64,000 bases of DNA, from NCBI GenBank assembly GCA_027475525.1, contig JAMWFC010000117.1:3954183-4018182 (forward strand). The letters run 5' to 3'. Position 1 is the first letter of the stretch, and each line of letters opens with the position of its first letter. The position numbers and the translations under genes were made by a program. Below the pieces are notes generated by a model. The model worked only from the letters and a program-made list of their open reading frames with translations, was not told where the DNA came from and made no database searches. Below, one piece after another: positions 1-12,139 of the stretch. Origin of the DNA: Macrolepiota albuminosa (lineage: Eukaryota; Basidiomycota; Agaricomycetes; Agaricales; Agaricaceae).

Positions 1-18
1 GACCAGGATGATGATGAG

Positions 19-1610
19 ATGATAGTGGATGATGAAGACCGGGGCCTGAGAACGTCAGTGCATGCGCCAGGCACAGTGAAGGTGCAGAACAGACCAAAGG
101 GGGCCCTGCAGACAGCAATGATGCGGTTCCTGGACAACATGCCAACAGGATCTGGATGTGGAGAGATCGTATTCTTTCTGCCTGCAGTACAATTTGAGAA
201 ACTGCACAAGTCTTATGCACCAGTGCCACCTCGTCAAGATGCATGGACAGACGACGAGGTGGAAAATTGCCTGCCTACATTAGCTAATATGAGCCTCGCT
301 GACAATGGTGAGGCCAGCAATTATGGACCAAGCACCGAGGAGACACCATCGGAAGAGGAGACAGCAGCGCAGAAGAACTTGCAGCTGAGTTGCAACTGTA
401 AGTCTGCTGTGCGTAGGAAGGCTGAGGTCAACAAGCAGGCCAAGGTTGATTGGGACAGGTAGAGCAAGCCACGGGGCGTATACTGGAAGGGTTAGGAGTA
501 TTTGGAGAGGGGACTGCCACTGAGCGGTCCAACTGGTTCTTCGGTGGCGCAATGGAGTGCCACTTTTACTATTTGCAGTTGTCAAATACCGTGTTTGTGG
601 GAGACAAGGCACTGCAGGCTTAGAAGCAGGAGGAGAAGGGAACGAGGTATCATCATACCTCAATACTGCTGACAAAAACTGCACCATGGGGGTTCTCCAT
701 GAGCCCCCAAGAGGCCCATAAATTGCTGGTGCTGGTGGACAACAAGATGAAGGCCTTATCACTCCGTATTGAGGCGTATTACCTCTTACATGAATTCCAG
801 TGCATATTGATGAACTATAGTCGACTGTGGAGAGATCGCACTATGGAGCTGGTTTGTGGGCCTGAGTTCGAGCAGATTCTTTCCCCCCTGGACCTTCATG
901 ACCATTGGATGGACCTGGCTGTCCTGCCCACACCTGAAGGGTATCTCCGATGAAAAGGGTGGGGAAGCAAACCCGTTTTCATGCTCGCAGGATTTGACTC
1001 AGAAGGTATATGACATACCTTTGATCTCGACCACCTAGCACAGAGCATGCTCTATTTTTTGTGTCCTGGTATGATGAACACTGTCCTGGGCATTGCCATG
1101 GACTATGTGTTCCATATCCATTACCGTACTCTGCTGGGGCATGCCATCACCCGAGGAGTATCACCTCAAGGGCGACCCTGAAGCCGCTTTGCCAGGGTAC
1201 TGGTGTTCATGATGGCTCAACCTGGGATGTACCATGAGGCTATTGATGCCCACAATGCAGCTAACCCCAGTCAGCCATTTGAGCCAATGTCATGGACAGA
1301 TGTGCAGTTCATGGCTCCACACTTCGACGATTCCATGTTAGCCAACATTAGTGATGCTGACGTACTAAGGATCCTACTCGCGAATCACATGCCAGTGGAA
1401 TGGATAGACCATGCCTACACATTTGGCGTGGTCTACCTAGAGAGCCATTTCCAGGCACCAAATGCCTCTCTGGACGTGTACAGGGACATCGATGATGAAC
1501 GGCACCGTAGACTTGACCTCTATGGTGAGCCATCAGCAATTCCACAGTGGGATAGATGGAGGACTCCTACTGCGGATGATGTAATCTGCATCCGAGCATT
1601 ATTTGGATGA
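19..1610 (+). pseudogene. Decayed coding remnant, possibly transposon-derived
   Basis: Protein-like open stretches lie at 19-462, 699-953 and 1203-1610. The last two are in the same frame and are separated by several in-frame stops, so they look like pieces of one larger coding region rather than separate genes. The 1203-1610 piece has a natural composition (for example MMAQPGMYHEAID and GVVYLESHFQ) and ends at a normal stop. I recognise no domain, catalytic motif or targeting signal. The stretch sits at the window edge next to clear transposon debris, which is why I suspect a repeated, transposon-associated protein; this is inference. It could instead be a broken host gene continuing upstream of the window. 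Confidence 0.35.
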
Positions 1611-3104
1611 GAATTCACTCAAGGTCATGCATACCTTGAGGAAGGTTTCTACTACCCTGTCAGGATGAAACCATGTCGTCACAATCTTTGGATGTGTGGC
1701 CCACACTAAGGCCCCCATCAGTGGTTACTACAACCACCAACAAACCATCGGTAACGCGACCTCTCACAGAGGCATCTACTTTGGCTAACACCAACTTCGA
1801 TATGGCCACCTTTCTTGAGAGCGAGTTACACTGTCCGCTGTCTGCATGATATGGCAAGCATTGATTATAGTATCATCAGCTAACCTTGACACTAACAAAC
1901 TACAGGAAATGCTTTGCTGGAGTGTGGGGGGGTGATTGCGAGTGCCACTCTTTTAGAGACTATAACCAGTCTGAAAGGGGGGTATGTAACTGAGTGACCT
2001 AGAGCCTGAGCTCTAGGTACCTATACAGATCCTTTGTGCTGAACAACCTAACTGTTGTTCAGCAGATCTAAACTGGACTGCATAGCAATTATTAATGTAA
2101 TAATTATACTATACATATGACATAATTGCTACATATATTTGCTGCAGCTACCTTACCTAAGGTAGCTTTTTGATTTCACACTTTGTAGGACTAGAATCAT
2201 ATTACGATCTGGTTCTCTTGTGTGACCTTAAGCTCTTGACTTTGTTTCACTTTCCTAAGGCTGGGATTCAATTTTCCCCCACAGGCATATGGTGGACATG
2301 AAGAGTTACCTTTTTCTTTGGTCCAACCAGCCTCCATGGACCTGCGTAGGCCTCTGCAAATGTCTGCTGGTGCCCTGTGCAGGCCTGCATAGGCCTGCAT
2401 AGGTTTGAGTCAGTCAACATAGGTCTGCATGAATGTCTGCTGATGGCTTGTGTAGGCCTGCATAGGTCTGCAGGGCCCTTTCATGGACGTATGCTGGCAT
2501 CAGGGGTAGGAAAAGGAGGGAAGGGGAGGCGTGCAGCCTTGAGTTATTGCAGGGAGGAAGAGAGAGGAGAGGGAAGTGGGGAACCTTGAGGAGGGTTTAT
2601 TCATGCCATGACGTCTGCCAACAGAGGAGGTTTTCACTCATGGGCTGATGCCTGCTAGCAGCCACTGACACACATTGACATGTGCTAGTGTCCGCTGGCA
2701 TCTGCTGGGCCTGCATGCGCATGTATATGCCCACCTTTTATTGATCCACTGGACCATATTATATAGCACATTGTAATACATCCGCAGCTTTGTATTCTAT
2801 GGCACTGTGGGGACTGCTTCACTACAGTATAGTGAACTCTGCTGGACACATATGGTATGGTACAAAGCGAGCTCCTGTACAACATATGATATGTACTATT
2901 GTGATGCTCTACCCTGGGCAAACTCTCATGAGCTTGCAACTCCTCCAGACACTCTTCTACTAGTAAAAATAGTACTAACAGATAGTGTTAAGAGAATAGA
3001 AACAGTAAAATAAGAGAATGACAGAAGAAATAAGAAAATGAATAAAAGAAGACTGAAGGAATCAGAAGTGAAAAAAAAAATGAAAATGAGGAGTTCCCTG
3101 ACAG
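1611..3104. other. Non-coding stretch with minisatellite-like repeats
   Basis: No convincing gene is seen. At 2341-2473 the sequence is a loose minisatellite built from repeated ggcctgcata and tgtctgctg words on the + strand. Around 2030-2065 there is a small inverted repeat (gaacaacctaac / gttgttcagc). The rest is AT-rich spacer leading into the decayed retroelement downstream. Confidence 0.5.
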
Positions 3105-4440
3105 CTTGAAGCCCTGAGAAATCTTATTTTCTTTTTGGAAGCCCTTACAGTAACATCAGCTTTTGCATTATCAGTGTCCATGTCACCACATTTACTTAGA
3201 ATCATCATCTATACAGACAATTCCAATACTGTTTTTATGTTTGCTAGCTTGCATACTCTTCCAAGGTACAATCACATTCTTATGCATGTGGTCAACCTTA
3301 TGATTAGCAGAGGACATGAACTCAAAGTCAGATTCATTTCAGGTCACAAAAATTAAATTGCAGACCTTGTCTCAAGAGAATGCTTTAACAAAGCATGCAA
3401 GCTGTTTCTCTTGCTCAGCATGGAGCATTTTCAACTCTTTCAACAGCTGCTAGAGGCATTGAAAAAATGATCATATCACCAATACAAGCCAGACAGCCTG
3501 CTAGGACTACCTGGTTGAAGGAGAGACTTGTTAGAAAATGGTCTCTTGCCTTGGAAATGTTTATTGATACCAGCATGTTCTCCTCTTACTGCTTCACATT
3601 AAACTCATATTTAAACTTTGTCTAATTGCATAATATGGACATTGAGCCAACTCAAGACATGTTATCATTTTATATCATCTATATGTCACATCATATAGAG
3701 CTAAGATCTGTCCTTACCTACCTTGTAGAAAGTATAACCAGCTTAAGGTTTACTATCTGCAAATTCAAGAAATCTGCAACTTCAACTTAGTCAAAAATAC
3801 ACTTACAGGTTGCTTGCATATGAAATCAACATCTATTAAGCACAAACTCCCTCTATCCTATGACAATCTCTTGCTAGCTATACAGTCTATAATCACTATC
3901 AATGACCACAACAACACTCTGTTTGTTTCCCTTCTGCTCACAGGTTTCTATAGGCTCCTTTGATTGAGAGAGCTTTGTCAGCTGGGCAGCATAAAACTCA
4001 GAAATGACCACAAAACTATCAAGTATCTATCTGCCAGGATTTTCAATGACCATTACAAGTTTCTACTCTCGGCTCAAAAATTGGATGCCTACTTTGAAGG
4101 TAACAAAGTCATTATTCTAAAAACTGAACATCCTACAAACCCTTACAAATGGTTTACAATCTACCTCTGAAACTGTGCTTCAAAGTTTCTATTGTGATAT
4201 GAGCTGTGGCTCACCTTGACTAGAAAGCAACCAAACTATTTTTTTTTCATCACCTGGCTCAAAAGACTCTTTCTGTCTACCTTTGTAGAGCAGTCTATGA
4301 GAGCAGGTGGAGCCACCTTCCTTGCTGAGGCAGGAGTCACCCTGCATCTTATTCAGGCTTTAGGTTGGTGGTTCTCAAAAGTGTTTCAGTGCTACATTAA
4401 AAAAAAATCTGATTATTATTCACATGTTGGCATTGGGCAG
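3105..4440 (+). mobile_element. Decayed tyrosine-recombinase retroelement (DIRS/Ngaro-like)
   Basis: Reading + strand frames in order shows pieces of two enzymes typical of tyrosine-recombinase retrotransposons. At 3135-3400 a reverse-transcriptase/RNase H tail is visible: IIIYTDNSNTV with the catalytic Asp, then RFISGHKN and, after a stop, an IADLVSRE-like end. At 3560-4440 a tyrosine recombinase follows: an N-terminal LNSYLNFV core-binding motif, a middle part broken by stops, then EQSMRAGGATFLAEAG and IQALGWW..VFQCYIKK, the C-terminal R..H/W..Y block in which the Tyr is the nucleophile. The order RT-RH then recombinase fits DIRS/Ngaro elements rather than LTR elements with DDE integrases. 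Many frameshifts and stops mean it is dead. No termini were identified, and no reverse transcriptase palm was found upstream. Confidence 0.7.
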
Positions 4441-4474
4441 GAGAACAAATGCTGTGAGAGTATATTGAATTTTG

Positions 4475-4620
4475 AAAAAAAAAAAAAAAAAAAAAAAAAT
4501 TACTGATACACAAAAAAAAAAGAATTATTATTAATATATAAAAACAAAAAAGAAATTATATTGATACATGAAAGAAAGAAAAAATTTAAAAAAATTACAC
4601 AAAATAAAAAAAAAAACTCT
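4475..4620. repeat. A-rich low-complexity tract
   Basis: An uninterrupted run of 25 A (4475-4499) is followed by A-rich sequence up to about 4615. It directly follows the recombinase remnant. It may be a relic of a poly(A)-tailed insertion or simple slippage; nothing distinguishes these. Confidence 0.7.
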
Positions 4621-4642
4621 CTCTTTCTTCCATCATTTTCAT

Positions 4643-4796
4643 TCAAGATTTTTTAGTTATGGTTTTAGCAGTTAGGAGGGTGTTGTATTATAGCTTATGT
4701 TGTGTCATAAATACATGCATCAAGATTTTTTAGTTATGGTTTTAGCAGTTAGGAGGGTGTTGTATTATAGCTTATGTTGTGTCATAAATACATGCA
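4643..4796. repeat. Exact 77-bp tandem duplication (likely assembly artefact)
   Basis: Bases 4643-4719 are repeated exactly at 4720-4796, and the match stops at 77 on both sides. See the finding on 77-bp duplications: the same spacing recurs 14 times in unrelated sequence, which points to an uncollapsed assembler k-mer overlap rather than biology. Confidence 0.95.
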
Positions 4797-5235
4797 GACA
4801 GGCTGAACTGGCCTTCCCAATGAGCTCTCCAACTTATTCAGTAACAAACTTGGAAGTGTGGTCATTGATGGCAGTTAAAACATTAAGTTTTTACATGGCC
4901 AATAAGAGCATTTCTCGAAATATCAGATGTCACACAGTCAATTAGAGAGTGGGTGCAGGTGAGACATATCCTCAAGGGAGTCTCACCTCAACAACCACTC
5001 TCTAGATAAGCTATTTGTATCTGAAGGGAGGATCATTGAAGATGATCTGAGTGCAGGTTGTGAAAATATATTGACATTCTACATTTACCCACCACATCTT
5101 GCTCTTTTGTATTATAGCTTATGTTGTGTCATGAATACATGTGTCAGAGTTGGGACAGGCCAAACTGGCCCTCCTGATGAGCTTTCTGACTTATCTGGTA
5201 ACAAACTTGAGAGTGTGGTCATTGGTAAATGTGAA
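4755..5235. repeat. Diverged direct repeats in transposon debris
   Basis: The segment at about 4760-4880 (starting gtattatagcttatgttgtg) is repeated in diverged form at about 5108-5230. Shared blocks include aactggcc, taacaaactt and gtgtggtcatt. The copies are in the same orientation about 350 bp apart. They are probably remnants of a repeated terminal or internal unit of an old element. No gene is seen here. Confidence 0.6.
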
Positions 5236-5309
5236 ACTCTCTATTCATTAACAACATATACTGGAATCAGTAAGACATAATGAAAGTAAGATAATAATAG
5301 AAGCTGAGT

Positions 5310-5446
5310 TACTAAGATATATATTTGGAGCCCCTAACTGAACGAAGTAAGGTTGGAGTGGAGGCTAAGTTACTTATACATACTTGGAGCTCTAACTGAA
5401 CAAAGTGAGATTAGGGCGGAGGCTTAGTTGGGGGGGGGGGGGGGGG
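5310..5446. repeat. Two-and-a-half unit tandem repeat ending in a 17-G run
   Basis: A unit of roughly 60 bp beginning tggagc...ctaactgaac and ending ggaggctaagtt occurs about two and a half times, each copy slightly diverged. The last copy runs into 17 consecutive G (5430-5446), a potential G-quadruplex and a likely sequencing or assembly weak point. Confidence 0.6.
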
Positions 5447-5793
5447 TTGGAGGTGAAGCCTCCAACAAGCTATGAAATTTGTGCTGAAGGCATGAATCGT
5501 AGCTCGTCTTTAAGAACAAGTGGGGGGCGGGTGTCACGATACACGTGACCATACACGTGACCGCATCCTTACAGTGCCTTGGAGTTAGCAGTACATTTCC
5601 CATCTTTGTCCATTTCGCTATTAGGTACGTCATATTGCTCAAGCATTTAGTAGAAATACGATTTTGTTATTAGTGCTATTGACGCATCGCGTTGCGAACC
5701 GCCAGTCAAAGCCTTACAGAAAACGCTCAGAATATTATCAACCCAAATCAAAATTGATATTGTAACAAGCGTTGGTGTTATTATAACCTCATT

Positions 5794-5997
5794 CACTGCT
5801 GGTGCCAGAACCTGTTTCCACCAGAAAATGTGACAAAGAAATGTGTCATACCATTTCTTTGGCAATTCTTTGCCTTAGAAAAAGGCATTTTTCCATTGTC
5901 TCAAATCTTTTTCCCTTGGAAATATGTGTGTTGGAAATTGCATGACACATTTCTTCAACACTTTTTCTGATGAAAACAGGTTCTGGCACCAGCAGTG
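5794..5997. mobile_element. 204-bp foldback MITE with CACTG ends
   Basis: The ends are inverted repeats: the left begins CACTGCTGGTGCCAGAACCT, and the reverse complement of the right end is identical for 24 bases and then about 75-80% similar for roughly 35 more. The flanks carry the same 3-bp word ATT (5791-5793 and 5998-6000), consistent with a target-site duplication. CACT-starting termini with a 3-bp duplication are the hallmark of the CACTA (EnSpm) superfamily, so I infer a non-autonomous CACTA-like MITE. It has no coding capacity and lies just downstream of VPS28. Confidence 0.75.
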
Positions 5998-6135
5998 ATT
6001 GAACCCAAGTTCTACTCCGACAGCGGATTCTGTCGCATGTGGACTTGCCCGTGAGACGATTGGATATGCAACTTCTTAGGATGACACAGTGTATTCTGCT
6101 AGCTAGGTATGAACAACGAAAGAGCGTTAATACTT

Positions 6136-7052
6136 TCAGGATACACCGTCCTTGCCGCCGCTGAGACTCCTGAAGAATTCTGCATATGCGTCATCGACGT
6201 CAAACAACAACTACCGCATAGCTCAGAAACAGTCTAGAAGATACGCAGTAAAATACACACCTGTCGTGATTGCTCCTCTGTGATCTCTTCTGATGCTTTC
6301 ATACCGTTGAGGGTGATAAGCCTTCAGCGATTTAAATCCATCGTTTGGAGTCCGACGTGGCATCCACTTACCAAGAAACCATACGGCTCCGTCCTTCCCA
6401 GTCCTTGCTCCCCTTGAAACGAGCGTAGCCGGTCACCAACTCTTGTAACATTGGATGAAGCTGGTCCTTCGCACGTAACCGTAACTTGAGTGCGTCCATA
6501 AACGTGATGAAATTCTACAGGTAGGCTGAGCAAAATCCTACTCGTAGAGTCGCAAAAGGAGATTCACCTGTGTTGTCTCCGCCACCCACTTTCCCGTCTC
6601 TGACCCAGCTTCGGTTGAATGTTCCACCGTTGCTGGGACACCGACTTTCAGTCGATGTAGAGCAGCTGGATGGTCCATCTTTAGATGTACAGCGGTAGAA
6701 TCGTTATGAAAATATATCCTGAAAATAGGTAGGCTGAGACTGACTCGATATCTTGTCATGAACGCCTCAATTGAAGGCACACTGTCGCCAACCAGCTTCA
6801 ACATGGTCTTGTACTGCGCGATCAGTCGTGTGCATGCTGGCGAGTATCTCTTCGAAGGCACTGAGCTATAACGTCATGTATATCTACAACGTACTCAGCA
6901 GCAGTTATCGAGTCTCGTACAAACGCGCGTTCGAGGTAATCGAGCGCAACGGTGATCCCAAAGAGGGTTGCGAGGTTGTTATACTTCTCTCGGTCTGCAT
7001 TTGTTGTATAGAGGCGTACCTCTTCGTCCATGTTTAAAGGCAAGCTGGCCAT
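6136..7052 (-). CDS. VPS28: Vps28, ESCRT-I complex subunit
   Basis: Vps28 is a core subunit of ESCRT-I, which sorts ubiquitinated membrane proteins into multivesicular bodies at endosomes. Reading the minus strand I place six exons: 7052-6895, 6847-6745, 6678-6568, 6514-6372, 6321-6261 and 6210-6136, with five introns of 47-66 bp, giving 216 aa, close to human (221) and yeast (242) Vps28. The N-terminal domain starts MASLPLNMDEEVRLYTT and continues through LATLFGITVALDYLERAFVR. Next come YSPACTRLIAQYKTML and LVGDSVPSIEAFMTRYR. The C-terminal four-helix domain, which in the family contacts ESCRT-II, contains FITFMDALKLRLRAKDQL and ends LLFDVDDAYAEFFRSLSGG. The start is the only ATG giving the conserved N-terminus. 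All junctions follow GT-AG and keep frame. No neighbour in the window is functionally linked. Confidence 0.93.
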
Positions 7053-7679
7053 TACGACGATTTCAGTCGAGGTTGAGTGCCAAGACAAATGTGCATTATG
7101 TAACGAGAATTTTAGATAAGATAATACTGCCAATCTCAGCCATTTCATATCCGTGTCGGCCACTCAACTTTGGACTTGCGCTTTCTGAATCTCACTGCTT
7201 GCGATTGACCCATGCAAGCGCGAGGATCCACAAGGCTTGCTGAGGCTGATATGCAAGTCAACTTGAATGATGATTGCCTTACCACGTATATGGCAGCAGC
7301 ATTGAATTCAACCAACAAATAACTTATGATCTCAGCGAAGGCTCCTTGTCCTCTGACATGACGTTGTTCGTTGCTCGACGTCAACTGGTTAATTCTTATC
7401 CAATAATGAGTTTTAAACACCGCGGCGCCTCCAAATCTCTTTGTTCTCCCAACAGGACCAGCATCCGGCTTTGAGTCCGTCCCTGATGGCCAAAGCTTCT
7501 TTTTACTTATATGAAAAAAGGCCCCGAAACCGCATTGCACTGGATCCCCCCATCCCTGAACCACGACGCATCGTGGTCTCCTGGTTCTCTGCAGGCTCGA
7601 AAACACATCATTCATCTCTTCAACCCACTGTCCTCTCCGTCTCCTCCTCCCTTAGCTCAACGGCGCCCACAGACGCAAC

Positions 7680-8393
7680 ATGATGGGGTCGATCCACTTC
7701 TCGATGATCTCCGATCGGTTGGAGATCGCGCTGGGGGTTGTTCAGTCGACGATCTCATTTAAGAGTCGCCACGGACATCGGCATGATGGAGCCTCCAAGA
7801 CGCAAGTGCGATGGAATCCCCATCGACCATACAGCCAAAGGATGCCCGTACAGCCCAGGCAAAGCAAACTAAGGATAGCAGACCGAGACAGCTTATCCTC
7901 TGTTGAAGGCACAGATGGCTCCGAGACAATCGTGTCGGAGGGCGCTTCACATGAGTCTTATTCCTATTATACGTTCCCCTCGGTTGCCATCGTACGTCTG
8001 TTTCATCTTTTCATGCATGCCCCAGAAGATAGAGGTTGATTGACACAGACCTTGCCTCCTCAACCCCAACCCACATATACCTTCACTGGCAACAGAAAAA
8101 TCGTTGCCAACATCGCGGACTTTGATTATGACGCTGAGGAGGGCACGAGCGACACAGACACAGACACCTATTATTCCTATGAAGGAACGCAACTCAACTC
8201 TCCAGTGGACTTCGAAGCCAGTACTAAGCCTCCCTGGGCCGCAGGGCGTCCAATGCTGCGGACAGCCGGCCCGTGTCAGGAATTAATTGAATGTGTAACA
8301 GCTTTATCGCCTCCTCCCCTGCATCATTCAGGAAAAACACGCAGCAAGGTCGTGTTCATTGCTCGGGATTCACCTGGGACGTGTCCGTAAGCT
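7680..8393 (+). CDS. Hypothetical protein, low-complexity acidic/Tyr-rich C-half
   Basis: An ATG at 7680 opens a frame to 7991, where a GTACGT donor and a CACAG acceptor at 8048 define a 57-bp intron. The same frame then continues to a stop at about 8391-8393. The predicted protein has a Ser/Glu-rich end of exon 1 and an exon 2 with the Asp/Tyr-rich run FDYDAEEGTSDTDTDTYYS. I see no domain, signal peptide or membrane segment, and I cannot assign a family. The last part of exon 2 (after about 8270) loses this composition, so a second intron or an earlier end is possible. The gene is divergent from VPS28, with about 630 bp between the two starts. Confidence that something is translated here is moderate; the exact model is uncertain. 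Confidence 0.4.
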
Positions 8394-8887
8394 GATTCAT
8401 CTCCATACCCTGAAAGTGCCGCTTTTAACCTAACATATTCATTCAAGTCTCCATGGCTGTGGCGATTGCGGCCTCTGCGACCCAACCAAGCCCCTCTTAT
8501 TCACGATCTAGAGGGAATCAGCCCGATTAAACTCTAACACTGCCTGCCATATTTAGCAACCACGCACCATGTTTATACCTTCAACATTCATCACTATCGT
8601 CACGCTACCCTCCCACTCTTTTTTCCCGGACCATCCAGCCTGTACAACGTAATTGTAACACCAATCCCCTTTCCTGTGCCTTGTATAATTTTTCCGCATC
8701 CCCGCCGAAGGCTTCACACAGTGCATCGTTCCGAAACCAGAATAGATTAAAATCATTATACGCATCAATCTTAACGACCGCAGCTGTATTTCTAGTCGAA
8801 CATCGTGTTACCAATGAACGAAAAAGTCCATTATTCCTCATCTTTCATAGTTCGTATATATTCCAGCTCTGGATCGGTACTTCAGCA
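8394..8887. other. Intergenic spacer
   Basis: No supportable gene or repeat is seen. It separates the convergent ends of the hypothetical gene and PMT2. Confidence 0.5.
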
Positions 8888-11816
8888 CTACTGGAGGGTA
8901 AAAAAGGAAAGGGCACAAACTTTACGCCATAACAATCCCCAGTGCTCATTGATCGGACCATCAATACCAAAAGCCATTCCCTTGAACCACCAGAACGTGC
9001 ACACAATCGTACCCGCCGCCACACCAAATACGATCCACTTCGTTTGCGTCGAGTACCGACGCGACGAGAACACGAAATGGTCAAACATGTGTGCACACAT
9101 AAGCACGGAGAAATACAACGTTGGAAGCTGTGGGTATCCATGAATATCAGTGTCAGTGTGTGGACGCAAACAGTAATGATAGACGCACGTAATGGTGAAC
9201 GTATGTTACTCGGCCCATAATAAGGAATGGTACTGGAATTAGATGACAGCGATCAATTTTGAGGAAAGAGGCAAGGACGACAACCCACGATAATGCAGCG
9301 CCCATCCAAAGAACGCAATCTTGCCCACGTACAAGAAATGATCCCATTCACCTGACACCACATTAGTCCTCCTCGCACCACCTAGAAGGGAATAAAGACT
9401 CACGAGGGTCCATATCAACATACTTCCTCTGCTTCCTCAACACATACACCCCCAGGACGAGAATGGCCAAAATCAAGCTTACAGAGCCTGCCCATGCTAT
9501 GACAGGCGTGCCGAGGAGGTAATACTTGACTTGTGTATCGCCCCAACCACACATTCGCAAGCCGAGATGGAGGAAAGGCCAGTCAAACGGTTTGGACGCG
9601 AGGATATCTTCCTTGTCCGGATCTGGGATAAGTGCATTGTTGGAGGTCATCATCGCCACGTTGAGGTGCCAGAAGTCACGCAGGAATGGCGAGCGATAGA
9701 ATTTTACGTCCGCAGGGGGCACTGTAGATGCAAAACATATAGTCAGTGAGGCTGAGTAGGTTGGAAAGGAACGTACGTCGATCATTCCAATGGCTCTCCA
9801 CATTCCAGTACGTATGTACGTCCTTCGGATTGTTCTCCTTATCGCAGCTAACCTCGACCTGTTTATATCCCCACTGTGGGAGAATCGCGTTCGCAGCACG
9901 AAGGTAACATCCAAGCTGTTTATGGCGGAACCTCAACCTCGTCGTGAGCGAATGTATACGATCAACTTGTTTGCGCTTGATATCATCCACGACCTCGACT
10001 TGCCAATAATCGCCTACATCTCCAATAGTCGAGTTGCCGTAGCAGGAAACTTCATAGTTGAGCTTCGTGATGGGCGCGAGGATGGTGTGGGAGTGGAGGT
10101 TACGCGTAGTGGGGGCATGTTGCAGTCGGACGATGTCCCCATCTTTGAGGAACCTCAACTCTTCATTCGGGTTATACTCTTTCTCCTCCCACCGTGGGAG
10201 AACGATCCAATCATTGTTGTCGTCTTTGTAGTGGTAGCAAGTAACTTGTTGCTGGTTGGAACCGACGGGATATGTCTGCACGTGTGAATGCAACAGTCCA
10301 CCACCCCAACCCATGTTCTTTAGCGTGATCTTGGAGCCGTAGGCCACCTCTGTGTAACGTTAGAACTATGAAATGTGGAATGTTGAAAGAGGGGGTACCA
10401 AGAGGGTTTGACGAAAAATCATTGCCGACCAAATTGGCCTGGAAGAGTGAACTCATTTGGGCGTCACCAGGTCCAGAATGATTGAGAACCATAAAATGAA
10501 TTTTAAAGGAAGCCATGAAAACTAGGATAGGGACGAAGATGAGGCACACCACACGGGCGGCCCAGTGTCTCGCTTGGTCTTTCTAAAATCCCAATCAGAC
10601 TATACTTTGGTCATTGCAGGGTAATCATACGCACCACAGACATCTTCAAATCTCCGAATTTCTCCCAAAGGTCTTCGATCGTGTACAAGCCAACCAGGGC
10701 AGTAACAAAGAGACCAACCATTTTGACGCTTTGAACGAGTTATTATACATACCCACGAAATAAGAAAGACATACCTTGTTACCAAGCCAATAGATATACC
10801 CGTAAAGAGCAGCCATAACCACCAGTCAATAGAGAAGGATCTGAGCGAAAGTTAAGACTACGGTTAGTAACAAGATTCTCGTACACACTGGTATTGTTGA
10901 TTGTGGAATTTTGTGAGGCAAAAAACGGTAAGGAACGTGAAAAATAGAAGCATAGAGTCCAATAGAATAAATCGAGAGATACAGAGCCAACCAACGTCTG
11001 AAAAGCATCGGACAGGGCACTAAATGAAAAAAGTAATGATACACACCAAGCAAAACCATAAGAGCCACTAGGTGGCATGCCCACTGGCTCATGCCCAACT
11101 CTACGGCGGTATACCAACCTAGCGGCACCATACCCACCCCAAACGTCGCCAGCATTACACGCATCGCCACGTACGGCACATGATCTGGGTAGGTTTCGCC
11201 ACTCTTGAACTCGAATGACCCGTCATAACCTGAAAGCAAACCCGCGAGACCAACAAGCATCTTCCCGAGAGGCGGATGTACGTCGAAATAGAATTCGCGT
11301 TTGAGATAATGTGAGCCGAATTTGCCAAAGTGGGCCTCATCCCACACGACGACGTTCGACTTGCCAATCTTGTAGAATCGAGACCAGCATGAGAGGAGGG
11401 TGTACACAATCGGTATTACGTGTTCGAGATTTTGCTCTATAAACTCGCGCTGCGGCTGTGGTGTTACACGTGGAAGTGATTAGGCTAGAAAACACACTAA
11501 CGATGTTGGTCGCTGGCGGTGCTAGTGGCGGCGGAGGCCGGCCACTACCCATGCGAGCCTTCACAGCGCGAAGTTTGTTGTAGACGTCCTTGCCGTCATC
11601 GTCGTAATGGGCGATATTGACAGAAATGGGTCCATCGTCATGAGCGCCCTTGACAGGGCGCCTGCGCGCCTTCTCTTCACTCATGTAGTGCAGGGGTAGT
11701 TCCTCAGGAGCAGGCCAGGAGTTAGAGGGATATGGAACTTCTTCAAATTCAGAAGAAGAACGCGGCGGAGTGTCGGAGTCGTTCCCAAAATCGATCGCGA
11801 CCTGAGCCGGTTTCAT
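8888..11816 (-). CDS. PMT2: Protein O-mannosyltransferase, PMT2 family
   Basis: Pmt proteins sit in the ER membrane and transfer mannose from dolichyl-phosphate mannose to Ser/Thr of secretory proteins; Pmt2-type subunits usually pair with Pmt1-type. I read eleven exons: 11816-11502, 11455-11047, 10997-10889, 10840-10775, 10728-10635, 10582-10399, 10349-9777, 9721-9404, 9351-9289, 9232-9189 and 9127-8888. The ten introns are 46-61 bp and the product is 804 aa (yeast Pmt2 is 759). The catalytic luminal loop has VVWDEAHFGKFGSHYLKREF and DVHPPLGKMLVGLAG; the DEAHFGKF form is the PMT2-type signature (PMT1 and PMT4 have DEVHFG). A central luminal region carries MIR repeats (LLHSHVQTYP, LRFRHKQLGCYLRA, QVEVSCDKENN). 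Multiple membrane spans flank it, and the C-terminal part (GEWDHFLYVGKIAFFGWALHY; YFSVLMCAHMFDHF) is also typical. All junctions are GT-AG and in frame. The start ATG begins an acidic cytosolic tail. Confidence 0.95.
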
Positions 11817-12139
11817 CAGCTAGAAATCACCAGAAATAATGATAACTGCGCCGCAGCCGCGACTGAAGGTGGAGGTAGAAGGATAAGGTCGTCAAGATCA
11901 GTTTCAGTGTGTTTTGGGCAGCTAGCAGATTTCACCGCCCATTGCAACTTCTGCAAGGCACATGATCACTTTGCCACGTCAAAAATGTCGTTTGTCGGTG
12001 CTTCCTTGGAGATTAAGCAATATATATAGAAGGAAGTAGACAGCCAAGCAAGTATCTACTACATACAACTTGGCAATGATAAGAGTACAGACTAATTTTT
12101 CATCCAACAGAGATGAGAAAACACGGAGAGGAAAGTCAA
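11817..12139. promoter_or_regulatory. Spacer between PMT2 start and NOP1 end
   Basis: About 320 bp lie between the PMT2 start codon and the NOP1 stop codon, both genes on the minus strand. The segment must hold the NOP1 3' end and the PMT2 promoter. A TATATATA-like stretch lies at about 12020. No other element is recognised. Confidence 0.4.

Noticed and set aside
5990..6070. A tRNA-like T-arm word (gggttcaatc on the minus strand) next to the MITE
   Set aside because: The flanking stem does not pair and no D-arm, anticodon arm or acceptor stem can be formed at the right distances.
9531..10287. Plus-strand frames opposite PMT2
   Set aside because: They overlap well-supported PMT2 exons and introns in antisense and have no recognisable product.
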